From Bugula neritina (lineage: Eukaryota > Bryozoa > Gymnolaemata > Cheilostomatida > Bugulidae), in contig OZ037766.1 in NCBI GenBank assembly GCA_964035545.1, positions 1,669,501 to 1,733,500 of the forward strand: a stretch of 64,000 nt of DNA. The letters are read 5' to 3'. Each line of letters starts with the position of its first letter. Within the stretch, counting starts at the first letter, position 1. A program made the translations under genes and the position numbers. Positions 49,042 through 61,367 of the stretch are shown here, one piece after another. Below the pieces are notes generated by a model. It did not search any database. It saw nothing but the letters and a program-made list of their open reading frames with translations, and was not told the DNA's origin.

Positions 49042-52000
49042 CTAGTCACTGTCAAACTTCACACTGTGAACTCCCTGATCAATAGCTCCGCCCATGTATG
49101 TGCCTCTCTTTTTCTTGGTCTTTTCGTGACGGAAACTCTTGCCTTTAGTTACTATCAGATCTTTATACGCTTTCTCTCCCCAAGAGCCCGCGGCACCTTT
49201 CTACAATATGACAGCATTCATAGCTAGGGTTAGATTTGAACAGCTACATTTCAGCAAACTTTTTTAAAAAAAATTCATGATTCATTTCCCTCAACAGAGT
49301 AAAGAGAAATTACACTGAACATTGCATGTAATAGTAACCCATTAGAAGACAAGTGATGCTTCTACATTGTAACATTTATTTGTTACTAACAGAACTTACT
49401 GAATGTAATAGTTGTGGCAGATTTACTCTTGGTTTGAATTTCTAGCTGCCTAATATTAGAACTTTAAAATTGTATATTTCGACTACTAGAAAAATTGATC
49501 ACTGGCAAGTTTACTTTTCAATAATTTTCAACCTAGTAGACAGAAGTGAGCATATTCTATGAGATAAAAGGGCAGAGCTGTTCTATGAATGCACTGTAAG
49601 CGTAGATTATACGCACATTCTATTCCATGGAATTGTTTCCACTTGGTGTTATATCAAATAGATTAAGTAGGTGTTGATCTTTCAAACAATATGACATGAC
49701 TTGAAAAAAGATTCCATGGATTATATTTTCTGATACTTGAAGGATACGCACAAGAAAGGTTTAGTAGAACGTTACCTTGTCGACAAATGAGTTGCTGGCT
49801 AATCTGGGATCAATTTCTATTTGACTTGCGTCTATTCTTTTGAAGGGCTGACCCGGGGTCTGCTGCCAACAGAAATTAAAGACAACATTTGATAAGAAAG
49901 GTATACGAATCCCTTTTAGCTGCAACAATAATAATCTTTATGCATGAAATACGATACAGATTTGATACATCAGCCACTCGGCAAATTCACCAGGACGATA
50001 TTATTGCAATCATCTAATTTTATGATGTTAGAAACTATAAAATATTGATAAAATTACTAATGTTAGAGTACATGTTACTGAATATGCACCACAATTATAT
50101 ATGTGTGACAATTTAAGCAGTTATTCTACTGCCATTAGAAGATGACATTTTAAACACCTTAAATATTTGATGAGAAGCTACAGGCAGTTTCAAATACTTA
50201 CTGGAGATTTTGATGTAACAGCAGGAGACCCGTTTTCTAGTTTTTGCTTTTTCTTGGCGGGCTTATTTTCATCATTTGCCTCAGACTTCCTTTTAGTTGT
50301 AGCAGGCTGGGACGTCTCATCTGAGGAGTCAGAGCTGTCCGAAGAGGACTTGCTAGTAGCTTTGCCAACTGGCGTTTTCACAGGTTTGACTGGCTTTTCA
50401 TCATCAGAAGAATCTTCTGAACTTGAGCTCTCAGAATTTTTTGGGGCAGGTTTTTTCGGAACTGGTTTTATTGGTGCTGTCTTTTTAGCTGCCGGCTTTT
50501 CATCTTCTGAAGAAGAATCTTCAGAACTTGAACTTTCTGACTTTTTAGGGGCAGCTACTTTTGGAGGGACAGGTTTTGCTGGTGCTGTCTTTTTAGTTGC
50601 TGCTTTCTTAGCTGCTGGTTTTTCGTCCTCAGAAGAGGAATCTTCTGAGCTTGAACTTTCTGACTTTTTAGGGGCAGCTACTTTTGGAGGGACAGGTTTT
50701 GCTGGTGCTGTCTTTTTAGTTGCTGCTTTCTTAGCTGCTGGTTTTTCGTCCTCAGAAGAGGAATCTTCTGAGCTTGAACTTTTGGACTTTTTAGGGGCAG
50801 CTACCTTTGGAGAGACAGCTTTTACTGGTGCTGTCTTTTTAGCTGCTGCTTTCTTAGCTGCTGGCTTTTCGTCCTCAGAAGAAGAATCTTCTGAGCTTGA
50901 ACTTTCTGACTTTTTAGGGGCAGCTACTTTTGGAGGGACAGGTTTTGCTGGTGCTGTCTTTTTAGTTGCTGCTTTCTTAGCTGCTGGCTTTTCGTCCTCA
51001 GAAGAAGAATCTTCTGAGCTTGAACTTTCTGACTTTTTAGGGGCAGCTACTTTTGGAGGGACAGGTTTTGCTGGTGCTGTCTTTTTAGTTGCTGCTTTCT
51101 TAGCTGCTGGTTTTTCGTCCTCAGAAGAGGAATCTTCTGAGCTTGAACTTTTGGACTTTTTAGGGGCAGCTACCTTTGGAGAGACAGCTTTTACTGGTGC
51201 TGTCTTTTTAGCTGCTGCTTTCTTAGCTGCTGGCTTTTCGTCCTCAGAAGAAGAATCTTCTGAGCTTGAACTTTCTGACTTTTTAGGGGCAGCTACTTTT
51301 GGAGGGACAGGTTTTGCTGGTGCTGTCTTTTTAGCTGCTGCTTTCTTAGCTGCTGGCTTTTCGTCCTCAGAAGAAGAATCTTCTGAGCTTGAACTTTCTG
51401 ACTTTTTAGGGGCAGCTACTTTTGGAGGGACAGGTTTTGCTGGTGCTGTCTTTTTAGCTGCTGCTTTCTTAGCTGCTGGTTTTTCGTCCTCAGAAGAGGA
51501 ATCTTCTGAGCTTGAACTTTTGGACTTTTTAGAGGCAGCTACCTTTGGAGAGACAGCTTTTACTGGTGCTGTCTTTTTAGCTGCTGCTTTCTTAGCTGCT
51601 GGCTTTTCGTCCTCAGAAGAGGAATCTTCTGAGCTTGAACTTTCTGACTTTTTAGGGGCAGCTACCTTTGGAGAGACAGGTTTTGTTGGTGCTGTCTTTT
51701 TAGTTGCTGCTTTCTTAGCTGCTGGCTTTTCATCCTCAGAAGAGGAATCTTCTGAGCTTGAACTTTCAGGCTTTTTAGGGGCCGCTACTTTTTGAGGAGC
51801 TGGTTTTGCTGGTGCTGTCTTCTTAGCTGCTGGTTTTTCGTCCTCAGAAGAGGAATCCTCTGAGCTTGAACTTTCTGACTTTTTAGGGGCAGCTACCTTT
51901 GGAGAGACAGGTTTTGCTGGTGCTGTCTTTTTAGCTGCTGCTTTCTTAGCTGCTGGCTTTTCGTCCTCAGAAGAGGAATCTTCTGAGCTTGAACTTTCTG

Positions 52001-55000
52001 ACTTTTTAGGGGCAGCTACTTTTTGAGGAGCTGGTTTTGCTGGTGCTGTCTTTTTAGCTGCTGCTTTCTTAGCTGCTGGCTTTTCGTCCTCAGAGGAGGA
52101 ATCTTCTGAGCTTGAACTTTCAGGCTTTTTAGGGGCAGCTACCTTTGGAGAGACAGCTTTTACTGGTGCTGTCTTTTTAGCTGCTGCTTTCTTAGCTGCT
52201 GGCTTTTCATCTTCAGAACTTGAGCTGTCAACATTTTTAGGAGTAGATACTTTAGCCTTCTTTGTTGGTACCGATGAATTCTTTTTTGCAATGTCATCTG
52301 CGCCTGAACTATTTTTAATAGTGCCGGCACTCTTGGTTGGACCTTTTTTTGCATTGGTTTCTTCATCTGAAGAATCCTCAGAGCTAGAGCTATCAGCCTT
52401 TTTAACCAGAACGGCTTTTGTGGCAGGTTTCAGTGACGGTACTTTGACAGTTGACTTCTCATCCTCAGAGTCTTCAGAACTAGAGCTTTCTGCTTTCTTC
52501 GGCATTGGTTTTACCGCTGATTTGGGTTTTGAATTCAATTGATTAGGAGGCGGTACAGCGGTATAAGATTTATTTGCTAATTTTCCGTTTGTTTTTGCAG
52601 CATCATCGCTGTCACTGCTAGAACTACTCGAAACTTCTACATCACCAACACGTCGCTTTTTAAGAGCCGGGCTAGCTCCATTTGTCATGGCTATAAAACA
52701 CAGAAAACCATGTTAATATTTACCTGAGAAATGCACACCACTTCCCTCCTACATTGTCTCTTTAAAAAGTTGTAAGGAATACAACACACTATCTCAATAA
52801 ACTGAATGCTAGAATATTTTTACAACATTTATTGAAGTAAATAAAATGGTGTGTAACTGACAAACAGTATTATGATATGGTAAACTTGATTACTATACCT
52901 GCGCTATCACCATCTCCAGCTCCTCTTTTCTTAGCACTAGATCTAAAACACATGGTTACACCTATAAGCTTACAACAGCAATAAATTCACTAATTGTGAA
53001 AAGTTTGCTTATAATTGATACGTGGTTAATCAACATGAATATTCAAATTTATTTATTTATAGAAAAAAGCTTCAACCAAATGCAGATTATTCTCTGTTTT
53101 AAAATGACAACCAGGAAATTAAAAAAAACACAACCGGAACACAAAAAGCTGCTATACTCACGTCAAGAAACTTTTACACATATCATTTAAACTCTTTTTC
53201 ACAGAGGCAGGTGTCTACAAACAAATTAATCAAATAAATTTGCACTAGCTACAAAATAAATTGAGCTAGGGCTACAAAATAACTTAAGCCAGGGCCACAT
53301 TAAACAGATTTTCAAAGGAATACATACATAAATGAGGAAAATCCTACCAACATAGTTTCAATATTTGCAATATATCTATTGATACTAATCATTAAATTAA
53401 ACTAAAATGCTATTATAATATGCAACCAATCACAATACCATTTTTATAACCTGAAAATAACAAGTTTCAAATTATTAAAATTGTGCTATTAATAAACTTG
53501 TATTAAAACTCAAGTTGAACTCAGACTCATGCTAAGTCTTACAATTGTATTTTACTGAACTTCTTAAAGCAAACCACTCAATTATTTTATACATTTGCAA
53601 TATTAGCTATCAGTATATTAATGGTAACTTATTGCTACTATTTACATTACTAGATAAGTTTAAACATAAACATAATTAGTATTTAATATCCAATATAGAA
53701 TTATATAGCCAGTATAATAGTATTATAGGGAGCTATTTTATACCATTGTCAACTCTTACACTATTACAGTATATGTTATCATAACTTATATTTTACAATT
53801 ATATTATATTTATAATTCTAACAAGATATATTACAAAGAAAACCATCTCATGGTGATGGCAAATACTAATAGTAATACTTATGTATATACGGAATAGGGA
53901 ATTTATTACTGGCAATATTTATTATATTTTATTCATAATGAAAGAAATTATCAATAATTCAGTTAAATAGTATAAGTATTTATACTATTATAGTCTATAA
54001 CATTATAAGTACTAGGCACCATTTATACTTTTTACTACAAGTCCTTAACCTCCGCTTAAAAACCTTTTCACCAAAGGTTCTCATAGAGATAGCAACTATA
54101 AACCATGTTTTCCTTTTAGTATTACTAGCAATAAGTATCAGTATTACTATTAGTAAGTAACACTAAGACTAAGTCTAACACTGATGGTTAGTTACAAAAT
54201 GAAAATCATCCAAAACAATCAAAATGGGAAAATAAAAAAATAAAATTAGATGATACATTCAAGAGTTGAGAAATATGATGAGACTTGGACTGAGTCAGAG
54301 TGTTAGACCAAGTATAATAGTAATACCAATAGCAACAATACGCCAATAGTATAACTCACTATAAATATAATATTTGGTATCATTATAATCATTCAAGAGC
54401 AGTACTACTAAACTTACTCAAACAAATACGAACAGTAACTCCAAACTAGAGTCACCGTTACAGTCAGGCGTTAGCGTTGGTATTAGAAAACGGTCCTTTT
54501 GAGTTTGATTTTCACTTACCCTTACTCATATAGCAACATGTTGAGTAACACTTAGTTTTACACTTCTACTATACACTAGATATATTCTTAGTCTTGCACT
54601 AACTCTAAACCTAATACTTACAGTCATACTTTATAGTTTATAGTTAATGTTATACTTAAAGAACTAGCAGTATAACTTATAAGTTATACGGATTAAAAAG
54701 TTAATGTTATAGTTATACTTGTAAGGGGGACGGATCATTATTCCGAAGGCCCATTGCTCCGAAAGGTTTATTAGTCCGAAAAATATTTGCCTAGTACGCA
54801 CCAACTGAAACAAGTTGTTATTCAAATTACGAATTAAATATATTATTACAATAAAAGTAGAATAGCTTTTAAAATAATTGACACTACTGCACAGATAACT
54901 AGACTCTACTGAGAATGGGAATTTATAAACTTTCTTCACCATCATGATTGCATGCTTATATACTGAGCTTAAAGTTGATGCAATTTAGAATTTATGCTGA

Positions 55001-55356
55001 ATATTTAATGCCAAGTTATATAATTTGTTCAGGATGGCAATGCAAAAAATGAAACAAAAATATAAAGCACTAGCAAATAATTGTTCAAGTAAAAACATTA
55101 CGTTACTTTCTTGACAAATTACAATACAATACATATATAGGCCTACCAAACAAATCTAATAACAGTTTTATTTTATGCAATATAAAATGGTTACCGTAGA
55201 TTTCTTTTTTCTGGAGCTTCCTGTTGTTGAATTTAAATCATTCGACTTTGAGTCCATCTTGCCTTCACTTTGCACGAATTGAAACACGTCGGCGAATTCA
55301 GTTGAGATATTGTCTTTGAGATAACCATAGACATATTTAAGCCCTTTGCCAGCCAT
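49042..55356 (-). CDS. NOLC1: Nucleolar and coiled-body phosphoprotein 1 (Nopp140)
   Basis: Nucleolar chaperone of snoRNPs and scaRNPs. Exons: 55356-55195, 53214-53162, 52942-52899, 52690-50202, 49862-49776, 49200-49042 (997 aa). The N-terminus is LisH-like ([20 protein letters not shown]). The large exon 4 encodes about 14 copies of an acidic Ser cluster ([16 protein letters not shown]2-type sites) alternating with Lys/Ala/Pro stretches ([13 protein letters not shown]), the hallmark of Nopp140. The C-terminus is a clear SRP40_C domain: [19 protein letters not shown], then [15 protein letters not shown] and [17 protein letters not shown]. The exon 5 acceptor is GGCAGCAG, so one Gln may be included or skipped. 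The name rests on both ends and on the repeat design, which separates it from treacle. Confidence 0.94.
50440..52210 (-). repeat. Coding minisatellite of NOLC1 exon 4
   Basis: About 14 tandem units of roughly 105-130 bp, highly alike in DNA. Higher-order pairing is visible (PPKVAAP, SPKVAAP and PQKVAAP variants recur in order). The antisense strand stays open for 542 codons only because of the repeat. Confidence 0.9.
53880..54660. repeat. Degenerate ACTATTAGTAAT block in NOLC1 intron 1
   Basis: Low-complexity TAN-type sequence similar to the blocks at 23400, 41280 and 58850. Confidence 0.55.
54724..54786. repeat. Spaced CCGAA motif, candidate end of a MITE-like repeat
   Basis: CATTATTCCGAAGG, CCATTGCTCCGAAAGG and TTATTAGTCCGAAAAA follow at about 21-bp spacing in NOLC1 intron 1. 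Similar 'attagtccgaa' strings occur in my memory of invertebrate genomes as dispersed repeats; this is recollection, not a search. Confidence 0.45.
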
Positions 55357-55530
55357 ACTAATGACTGCAGTTTAATAGCGATAAGGGTATGCAAAAACGA
55401 AAATTGTACAGTTAACTGGAGGTCAGCTTCACTATCAGTATCGCATGAATATTGAATTTTACAAGTCAATAGCCATCAAGCAATACCATGCCGCTCACTC
55501 TGAATAACGTGGAGGAAATGCAAAAGATTG

Positions 55531-55542
55531 TGCGCACGCGCA
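55531..55542. promoter_or_regulatory. NRF1/EWG-type palindromic site upstream of NOLC1
   Basis: TGCGCACGCGCA matches the YGCGCAYGCGCR consensus exactly. It lies 175 bp upstream of the NOLC1 start codon in an otherwise AT-rich region. NRF1 sites are typical of promoters of growth and mitochondrial genes in animals. Confidence 0.6.
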
Positions 55543-56089
55543 ATGGCGAAACTTTCCTCGTTTTCAAATATTATCTGGAGTTGTGTTATCAAAATAATTT
55601 GCGTAGCAACATAATAATGTTATTAATGATGATTAGCACAGTTTGGTAAGAAGGCTCAATGGCCACAAGATTTTACTATCATGAGCATTTAGTTATATCA
55701 TTAAAGTTATACTCTTGATGGGTTTAAAGTTGAAATTTAACGGATATTTTCATTGTGTAAAAGTGCTTCTGCTGCTGTAATAGTTGAGATAATAATGATT
55801 ATCAGTTATCACATAACAGAGTTTACTTTTTGTGAATAGTAGATTATAGCATGTAATAATCTACTTCAATTGCTATAGCAACTTCATTGTTGAATTTACA
55901 AAAAAGAAGGGCAACAAGAGACTGACTACTGCTAATAAGTAGTAAACACACAGCACTCTTGCTTAGACTAGTTATCTAAAACTAGTCATACTAAACGTCA
56001 GCATAGTACTTAGTTATATGTATGTTTTTAGAAGATGTTGGAGATGCATGGAAATATATGTGAATAAATTAGTAAAAGACATAAAAGAA

Positions 56090-56095
56090 TTTATT
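56090..56095 (-). terminator. Candidate polyadenylation signal of CHMP7
   Basis: AATAAA on the minus strand, about 140 bp after the CHMP7 stop codon. Confidence 0.5.
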
Positions 56096-56235
56096 CTCCA
56101 TAAATTAAACAATTTTTTGTAGAGTGAAATTAAGTAAAATTAGCTAAATTCCATCAACAAAATAACACAACACCATTATTTTGATATAAATAAATACAAA
56201 ATGCACCCAAAAATAAAATCAAATGCTTTATCAAC

Positions 56236-57537
56236 TTATGCGAGCAGTTTAACGTTGTGTTGAGCTTTCTTCGTAGATACTGTCAACTGCTCACCGACGT
56301 GTACGTCCTCTAGACCTTGTATCAAACTACCAACTTCGGGGAGCTCTTCGTCCTTGAGCAGCTCACTCAGCTCCTGTTCTAATTCAACATCTTCAGTCGG
56401 TTCAGAAATTGCAGCACTAACTTCCTCGCTTTTGGCAATATTTTCAGCGAGTTCATCCATTGTAGTCTCTACTATGCTGACAGGGTGAAGGTCATTCAGC
56501 TTCTTCAAAGCCTTAGATCCTTTACCATAGGCTTCCAGTACGAACTGCAATGTATCCGCCCCATAAATTTCATCAAGAACACAGTCTAGTTTGTTGACAT
56601 GCTCCAAATCTTTGTCTACAGCACGCTCAACCACCTTTTTTCGTCGCAGCAGACGAAGCGCCTGGGGCCGGTTACGCTTGGCCAACTGCTCCTTAATGTC
56701 CCGAACATACTTGTCAACTTGACTCTGCTTATTGATTATGTTGGTGTCAATTTTACATTTAGCTTGCTGAATCTGTAAAACGCCAATATCAATTTCAGAA
56801 AGTGGTTGCAGTTTCTCTCCATCTTTGGCTAAGAACTTATACACTTCTCCAAAATTGCTCAAATGCTCTCTGTGCAAGTATTTCTCTGACTCCAGCCACA
56901 GTAGGGCCGCAGAGAGGTCATTCTTTTGTAGATTACCAAACTGCTGCTGTAAATCGGCAGCCGTTTGTAGCAGCTGGTAACTGCCTCCAACACTCGACTG
57001 TGCTTGGCCTCTTAACTTCTGAAGCAGAGAGAGTGCATTGGCCTTGACATTATCATTGATAACATAATACTTGTCCCGGGAATCTGAACTCTTTGGTTTT
57101 GGTCGCACAGCCGACAGTGTTCTCTCTATCAATGGATAAACAAAAACTTTGTAACTCCAAGTGGCCCAGCCAGCCTTTTGTCTAGATATTCGTTCCGCCA
57201 TTTCTGAGTTGTATATTTCACTATTTGTAAGCACCTGCTCACGTTTCAGCTCACTAATAACTGTATCTAAGCACTTAGGTTGAACACCTTTACGAGTAAA
57301 CACTCTACACAAATCTCCAACACTTACTTCAGAAACTAAATTGAAATAAAAATCTTCTTTTCCAACATTTTCATTAGTCAGTAGCAAATCAGATTTCACT
57401 ACATTTTTTATAAGATCTTTCCAGAACTTAATTTTAGAGTCATATGCTTGAGTATTGGCAGCCCTGTCTCGGAATGGCTGAAAGAGGAAGTTCATACGCT
57501 CGTCATCCTTCCAGTCCGCAGGAAATACAAATGACAT
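56236..57537 (-). CDS. CHMP7: Charged multivesicular body protein 7 (ESCRT-III)
   Basis: ESCRT-III-related protein that, in animals, recruits other CHMPs to the nuclear envelope for resealing. Single-exon CDS of 433 aa from ATG 57537 (MSFVFPADWKDDERMNFLF). A frame extension upstream would need a TTG start. The N-terminal half is the ESCRT-II-like winged-helix part (DERMNFLFQPFRDR, AYDSKIKFWKDL, WATWSYKVFVYPL). The C-terminal half is a Snf7 domain (about 235-400) with the basic helix ALRLLRRKKVVERAVDKDLE and an acidic MIM-like end (DVELEQELSELLKDEELPEV). Length is close to human CHMP7 (453). No intron interrupts the CDS, unlike every neighbour; a 5' UTR intron cannot be excluded. Confidence 0.92.
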   Translation of the reverse strand: MSFVFPADWKDDERMNFLFQPFRDRAANTQAYDSKIKFWKDLIKNVVKSDLLLTNENVGKEDFYFNLVSEVSVGDLCRVFTRKGVQPKCLDTVISELKREQVLTNSEIYNSEMAERISRQKAGWATWSYKVFVYPLIERTLSAVRPKPKSSDSRDKYYVINDNVKANALSLLQKLRGQAQSSVGGSYQLLQTAADLQQQFGNLQKNDLSAALLWLESEKYLHREHLSNFGEVYKFLAKDGEKLQPLSEIDIGVLQIQQAKCKIDTNIINKQSQVDKYVRDIKEQLAKRNRPQALRLLRRKKVVERAVDKDLEHVNKLDCVLDEIYGADTLQFVLEAYGKGSKALKKLNDLHPVSIVETTMDELAENIAKSEEVSAAISEPTEDVELEQELSELLKDEELPEVGSLIQGLEDVHVGEQLTVSTKKAQHNVKLLA

Positions 57538-59430
57538 GCTTACATACAACAGACTCCCTTCTTCTGTGTCTAATCACATTAGCATAGTGGCTAGCTACAC
57601 ACTCATGCTAAATTAACAGTACTTTGAATATTCTCCACATAGAAGGGGCTTGGAGCTACATGAAAGTTGCTTGGAGAACTTCTGGGGAGCTAAAAATATA
57701 CAATATTCTGTAAACACATTAAGCCTAACTGACAATTTTCAAATGGTTACTATAGCAACTAAAACAAACACATTAAATAACATTAACCCATAAAGCAAAG
57801 ATAATTTTAAATTCTCCATTAAGTAAAGTGAAAGTCATTACAAGGAACTTGAAATAAAATTTGAACATGTCACCTATTTTCACTAAACTCAGCATCGTGT
57901 GTCAAAGTGTCACATGCATAATACCTATATACCATAAACCCTTAATGTAATACTCTCAAGACTAGGCAAGGATCATAGTTACGTTAACAGCATGCATTTA
58001 AAATCGAAGCTTCTGCTTGAGAAGATTCATGATGTTACTGTAAATTACTTTTAATAAAAATTTCAATTTCAAACTCAATTGTTTTATTCTACTTTCGCTA
58101 GCAATGCAGCTCAGTGGTACACTCAAGTTGTCGGTTTATTAATATGCTTCGGTTTTGAAGTCTGAAACTGAAATGCAATTTAGCTAGCTGAAAAACAGTA
58201 ATATAATTATGAGGAAGTGGCAATAACCATGACAGCAGTAACATAAGTAATAGTTACAGGAGCGATTGTAGTGGTGGCGATGGTAGTGGTAATGAGAGTA
58301 GGTTCAATATTTGAATTCTCTTGAAGTTACAGTATTGGCTACGCTTAGTCTAACGTCTTATAGCTGATGTTACTGAGCCTAAAAATAATGGTACCTAAAC
58401 AATAAGTTTTAGAAATAGTTGAACAAATACATATACAATTCAATGTAATTTTAAGCCTGAAAATTTATTACTAGGCCTATTACTATTAGTTGAATTTAAT
58501 AAAACTTGGATAATGATAATTTTGCCCATTGAGCTCAGCACAAATAATTAATAGACCATAAAGTAGTTGTCATGCTTTCTTAATCTGAACGAATACAGCA
58601 ACTAAATTTTTTAATTGTTCAAATTTACTAGAGCTATGCATTCTGGTTCTTTTTTCACTCAGCATGCAATTAATTTTAGTATTATACTAACGTTTTCACT
58701 ATAGTATTTATTTATTGTTCAGAGTATCTAGTAAAGTATTTAACTTATTAGTTAGTAAATCCACACAACTAATATATATATTATTCAGATTTATACATAG
58801 AATACGAACTTAATTCAATTTTTTCAATATGGCAGCTAGTCAGTTCACTCTTTGGTAAGTACTGTGAGTAGTATTAATTTACTATAAGACTGAGTATAAG
58901 TATTACTATTATTATTATTATACTTAAAGTTATACTTATTGCTAATGCTAAGCAGTAAGCTAAATGCATAGCGCTACCACAGTGATTATGATAGCGATAC
59001 TCATAAAATCATAGCTGATAGGCATATAGTATACTTACTTACTAATAGTACTAGTATCAGTCTAAGCAGCGGTACCACTATCAGTGTGAGTAGTATCACA
59101 ATCACATTAATCTTTTATGCTGATACTATTGCTATTAGTATTTCTATAAGTAATTGTATTAGATTTAGTAAATTACTACTAGTAGTAGTACATGTACTAC
59201 TAGTATCACTAATCAGTATGAGTATAACTATTAACTATGCACTAGCAACGTGACTATGAATTTGAGTAACCCAATCACTAATAGTAATACTAATAGCGTG
59301 AGTATCAGTATGACTATCAGTATGAGTATGAGTATCACTATGATAGAGTATGATAGTAACCATGACTATGTGAAACTAAATGTCTAACTCTATCACTGTG
59401 AGTATGAGCCTAAACATGGCTATAAGTATA
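57538..59430. other. Gap between CHMP7 and the retrotransposon
   Basis: AT-rich; presumably the CHMP7 promoter and 5' UTR. It holds a degenerate ACTATTAGTAAT block (58850-59420). No ORF of interest. Confidence 0.5.
58850..59420. repeat. Degenerate ACTATTAGTATGAG block
   Basis: Fourth block of TAN-type low complexity in the window, directly before the 3' end of the retrotransposon. Confidence 0.55.
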
Positions 59431-59439
59431 TATCTCATC

Positions 59440-59491
59440 TCATCTCATCTAATTAATCTCACTCGGAGCGCTTTGGCTCCTTTATCGAGAT
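59440..59491 (-). repeat. Retrotransposon 3' end: hairpin plus GAGAT tail
   Basis: On the minus strand GGAGCCAAAGCGCTCC (59480-59465) forms a short stem-loop, followed by AGATGAGATGAGATGAGAT at the very end. Such ends are recognised by the reverse transcriptase in related elements. Confidence 0.7.
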
Positions 59492-59747
59492 GCAGTGGTG
59501 TATGAACAATTGTTTAAATTATCAGTAGTAAGGAAGAAAACCATTTTGTCTACGAGATAAGAATATAGTTAATTATGCTTTGATTCAAAGCTCAATAGCT
59601 AGCTACTGCCAGGAGAGAAAAAAAAAGGAAAAAAGAAAAAAAAAAAAAGCAAATAAATAAATAAATATACACCGCACAGCTTCAGATGATATAAAGCAGA
59701 GTCGGTGTAAAGTGCTTATAATCAGTTAGGCAAAGCAGCTAGAATCA

Positions 59748-61367
59748 TTAGAAAAGTTTATGGATGCGATGTTTATATGAATGTTTGGCAGTTTTGGTAT
59801 TGATATTGCCCTTAATAGCACCATGTCTGGTATTGTGAGACTTTGCAAAATGAAGGGAGAACCGGTCTTGGTCTATAGCGGCACTACCAGAAAGCATACG
59901 AAAGTACATTTTTTGGTCTGCATTATCACGTCTTTGTGCAAGGCTATCCCAATTAGAATTTGTCATGAGCTCAGTTATATGATCTCGTTTTCTTTTACAG
60001 AATGCCCACCTGAAGGCTTTTCTATTTATACCTTCTATGATGTTGATGTTTTTCAATTTAAATGGAGACCAGGTGTGGGTCGCAAATTCTAGTATAGGGC
60101 GACAGACTGTTTTATAAGCTATGGCTCTGGTTTTACTTTTAGCCTTTTTTAGACAGCGCATCAGCATGTGTAATAATTTATTAGCTTTTGAGCAAATGTT
60201 TATTATATGTTGATCGAATGACAGTTTATTATCAATCGTGACACCAAGGTATAATACTTTGTCAACACATTGTAAGGGGTCATTATTCATGCTGTATTGA
60301 GACACTAGAGGATTTACAGTGGAGCGTTGAATTGTCATATGCTCACATTTATTTATATTGAACTTCATCTGAGAACTGTCTGCCCAAGTTATAAGATGGT
60401 CTAAGTCATTCTGAAATAAACTAGAATCAGCAGGTGTTGTGATTGGTTTGTACAACAAGGAATCATCTGCATATAGTTTAAGCTTGCTGTTGGCTACCAC
60501 AGAGTGCATGTCATTTATGTACACATTAAATAACAATGGTCCTAATACACTGCCTTGGGGTACTCCTGAGGTCACATGTCTAGTGGCCGATTTGACGTTG
60601 TTGACACAGACTGAAAGAAGACGGCTCTGAAGCCATGAAAAAATCCACTTGACAGTTTTATCAGCTATTCCGATATTTAGCAGTTTAACCTGTAGTTTAA
60701 GGTGCGATACAACGTCAAAGGCCTTTGAAAAATCCAAGACAGCGAGGTCAACCGGTATCATTTCGTCGAAAAAATCTATAAATTCACTCACGGTATTCAG
60801 CAACTGAGTATCGCAGCCATGATTTGTCCTGAAGCCATGTTGGTGTGGATAAAACAGGTCGTTTGATTCGAGGAAACAGTTGATATTATGTGATACGATA
60901 TGCTCGAAGATTTTGGATATGATAGAAGTGAGTGATATTGGCCTGTAATTCAGCGGGTCTGTACGACTTCCTTTCTTGAAGATCGGTACAATGTTTGCTG
61001 TTTTCCAGTCTTGTGGTGTTTGAGATGTATCGTAAAAGTACTGAAAAACCTTTGTCAGGGGCTCATATATATAATGTGCAAGATATTTTAGAAGTGCAGG
61101 AGAAAGTTCATCTGGGCCAGCACCTTTTCGCGGATCGAGTTTGGTGAGCTGTGTTAGGACTCCCCGAGGATCAAATTGTATAGGGGATGATATAGTTTGA
61201 GGTGGAATGCAGGGAGGGATATTACCATCATCAATGGAAAACACAGAAGCAAAGGAGTCCGCAAAAGATTCAGCTATAGAAGTATTGTTGTTAGGGGGGA
61301 TGTTGTCTAGTTGACGTACAGTATTTGAGCTGCCCTTTTTACTTGCTATGAACCGATAAAGAGGTTT
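59748..61367 (-). pseudogene. ORF2, reverse transcriptase part (after an in-frame stop)
   Basis: Continues in the same frame as the endonuclease after the TAA at 61370-61368. Contains the reverse transcriptase core: KGAGPDELSPALLK, NYRPISLTSIISKIFEHI, LAVLDFSKAFDVVSH, SGVPQGSVLGPLLFNVYIND and the catalytic LKLYADDSLLY. The ends of the domain (thumb, QRRDNADQKMYF) are intact. The first Met after the stop is at 61244. Because only one stop interrupts ORF2, decay is recent, unless the stop is bypassed. Confidence 0.92.

Noticed and set aside
50167-51795. 542-codon frame on the plus strand
   Set aside because: Antisense shadow of the NOLC1 coding repeats.
59614-59668. A-rich tract as poly(A) tail of a plus-strand retrocopy
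   Set aside because: It lies inside the 3' UTR of the minus-strand retrotransposon; no plus-strand coding remnant precedes it.
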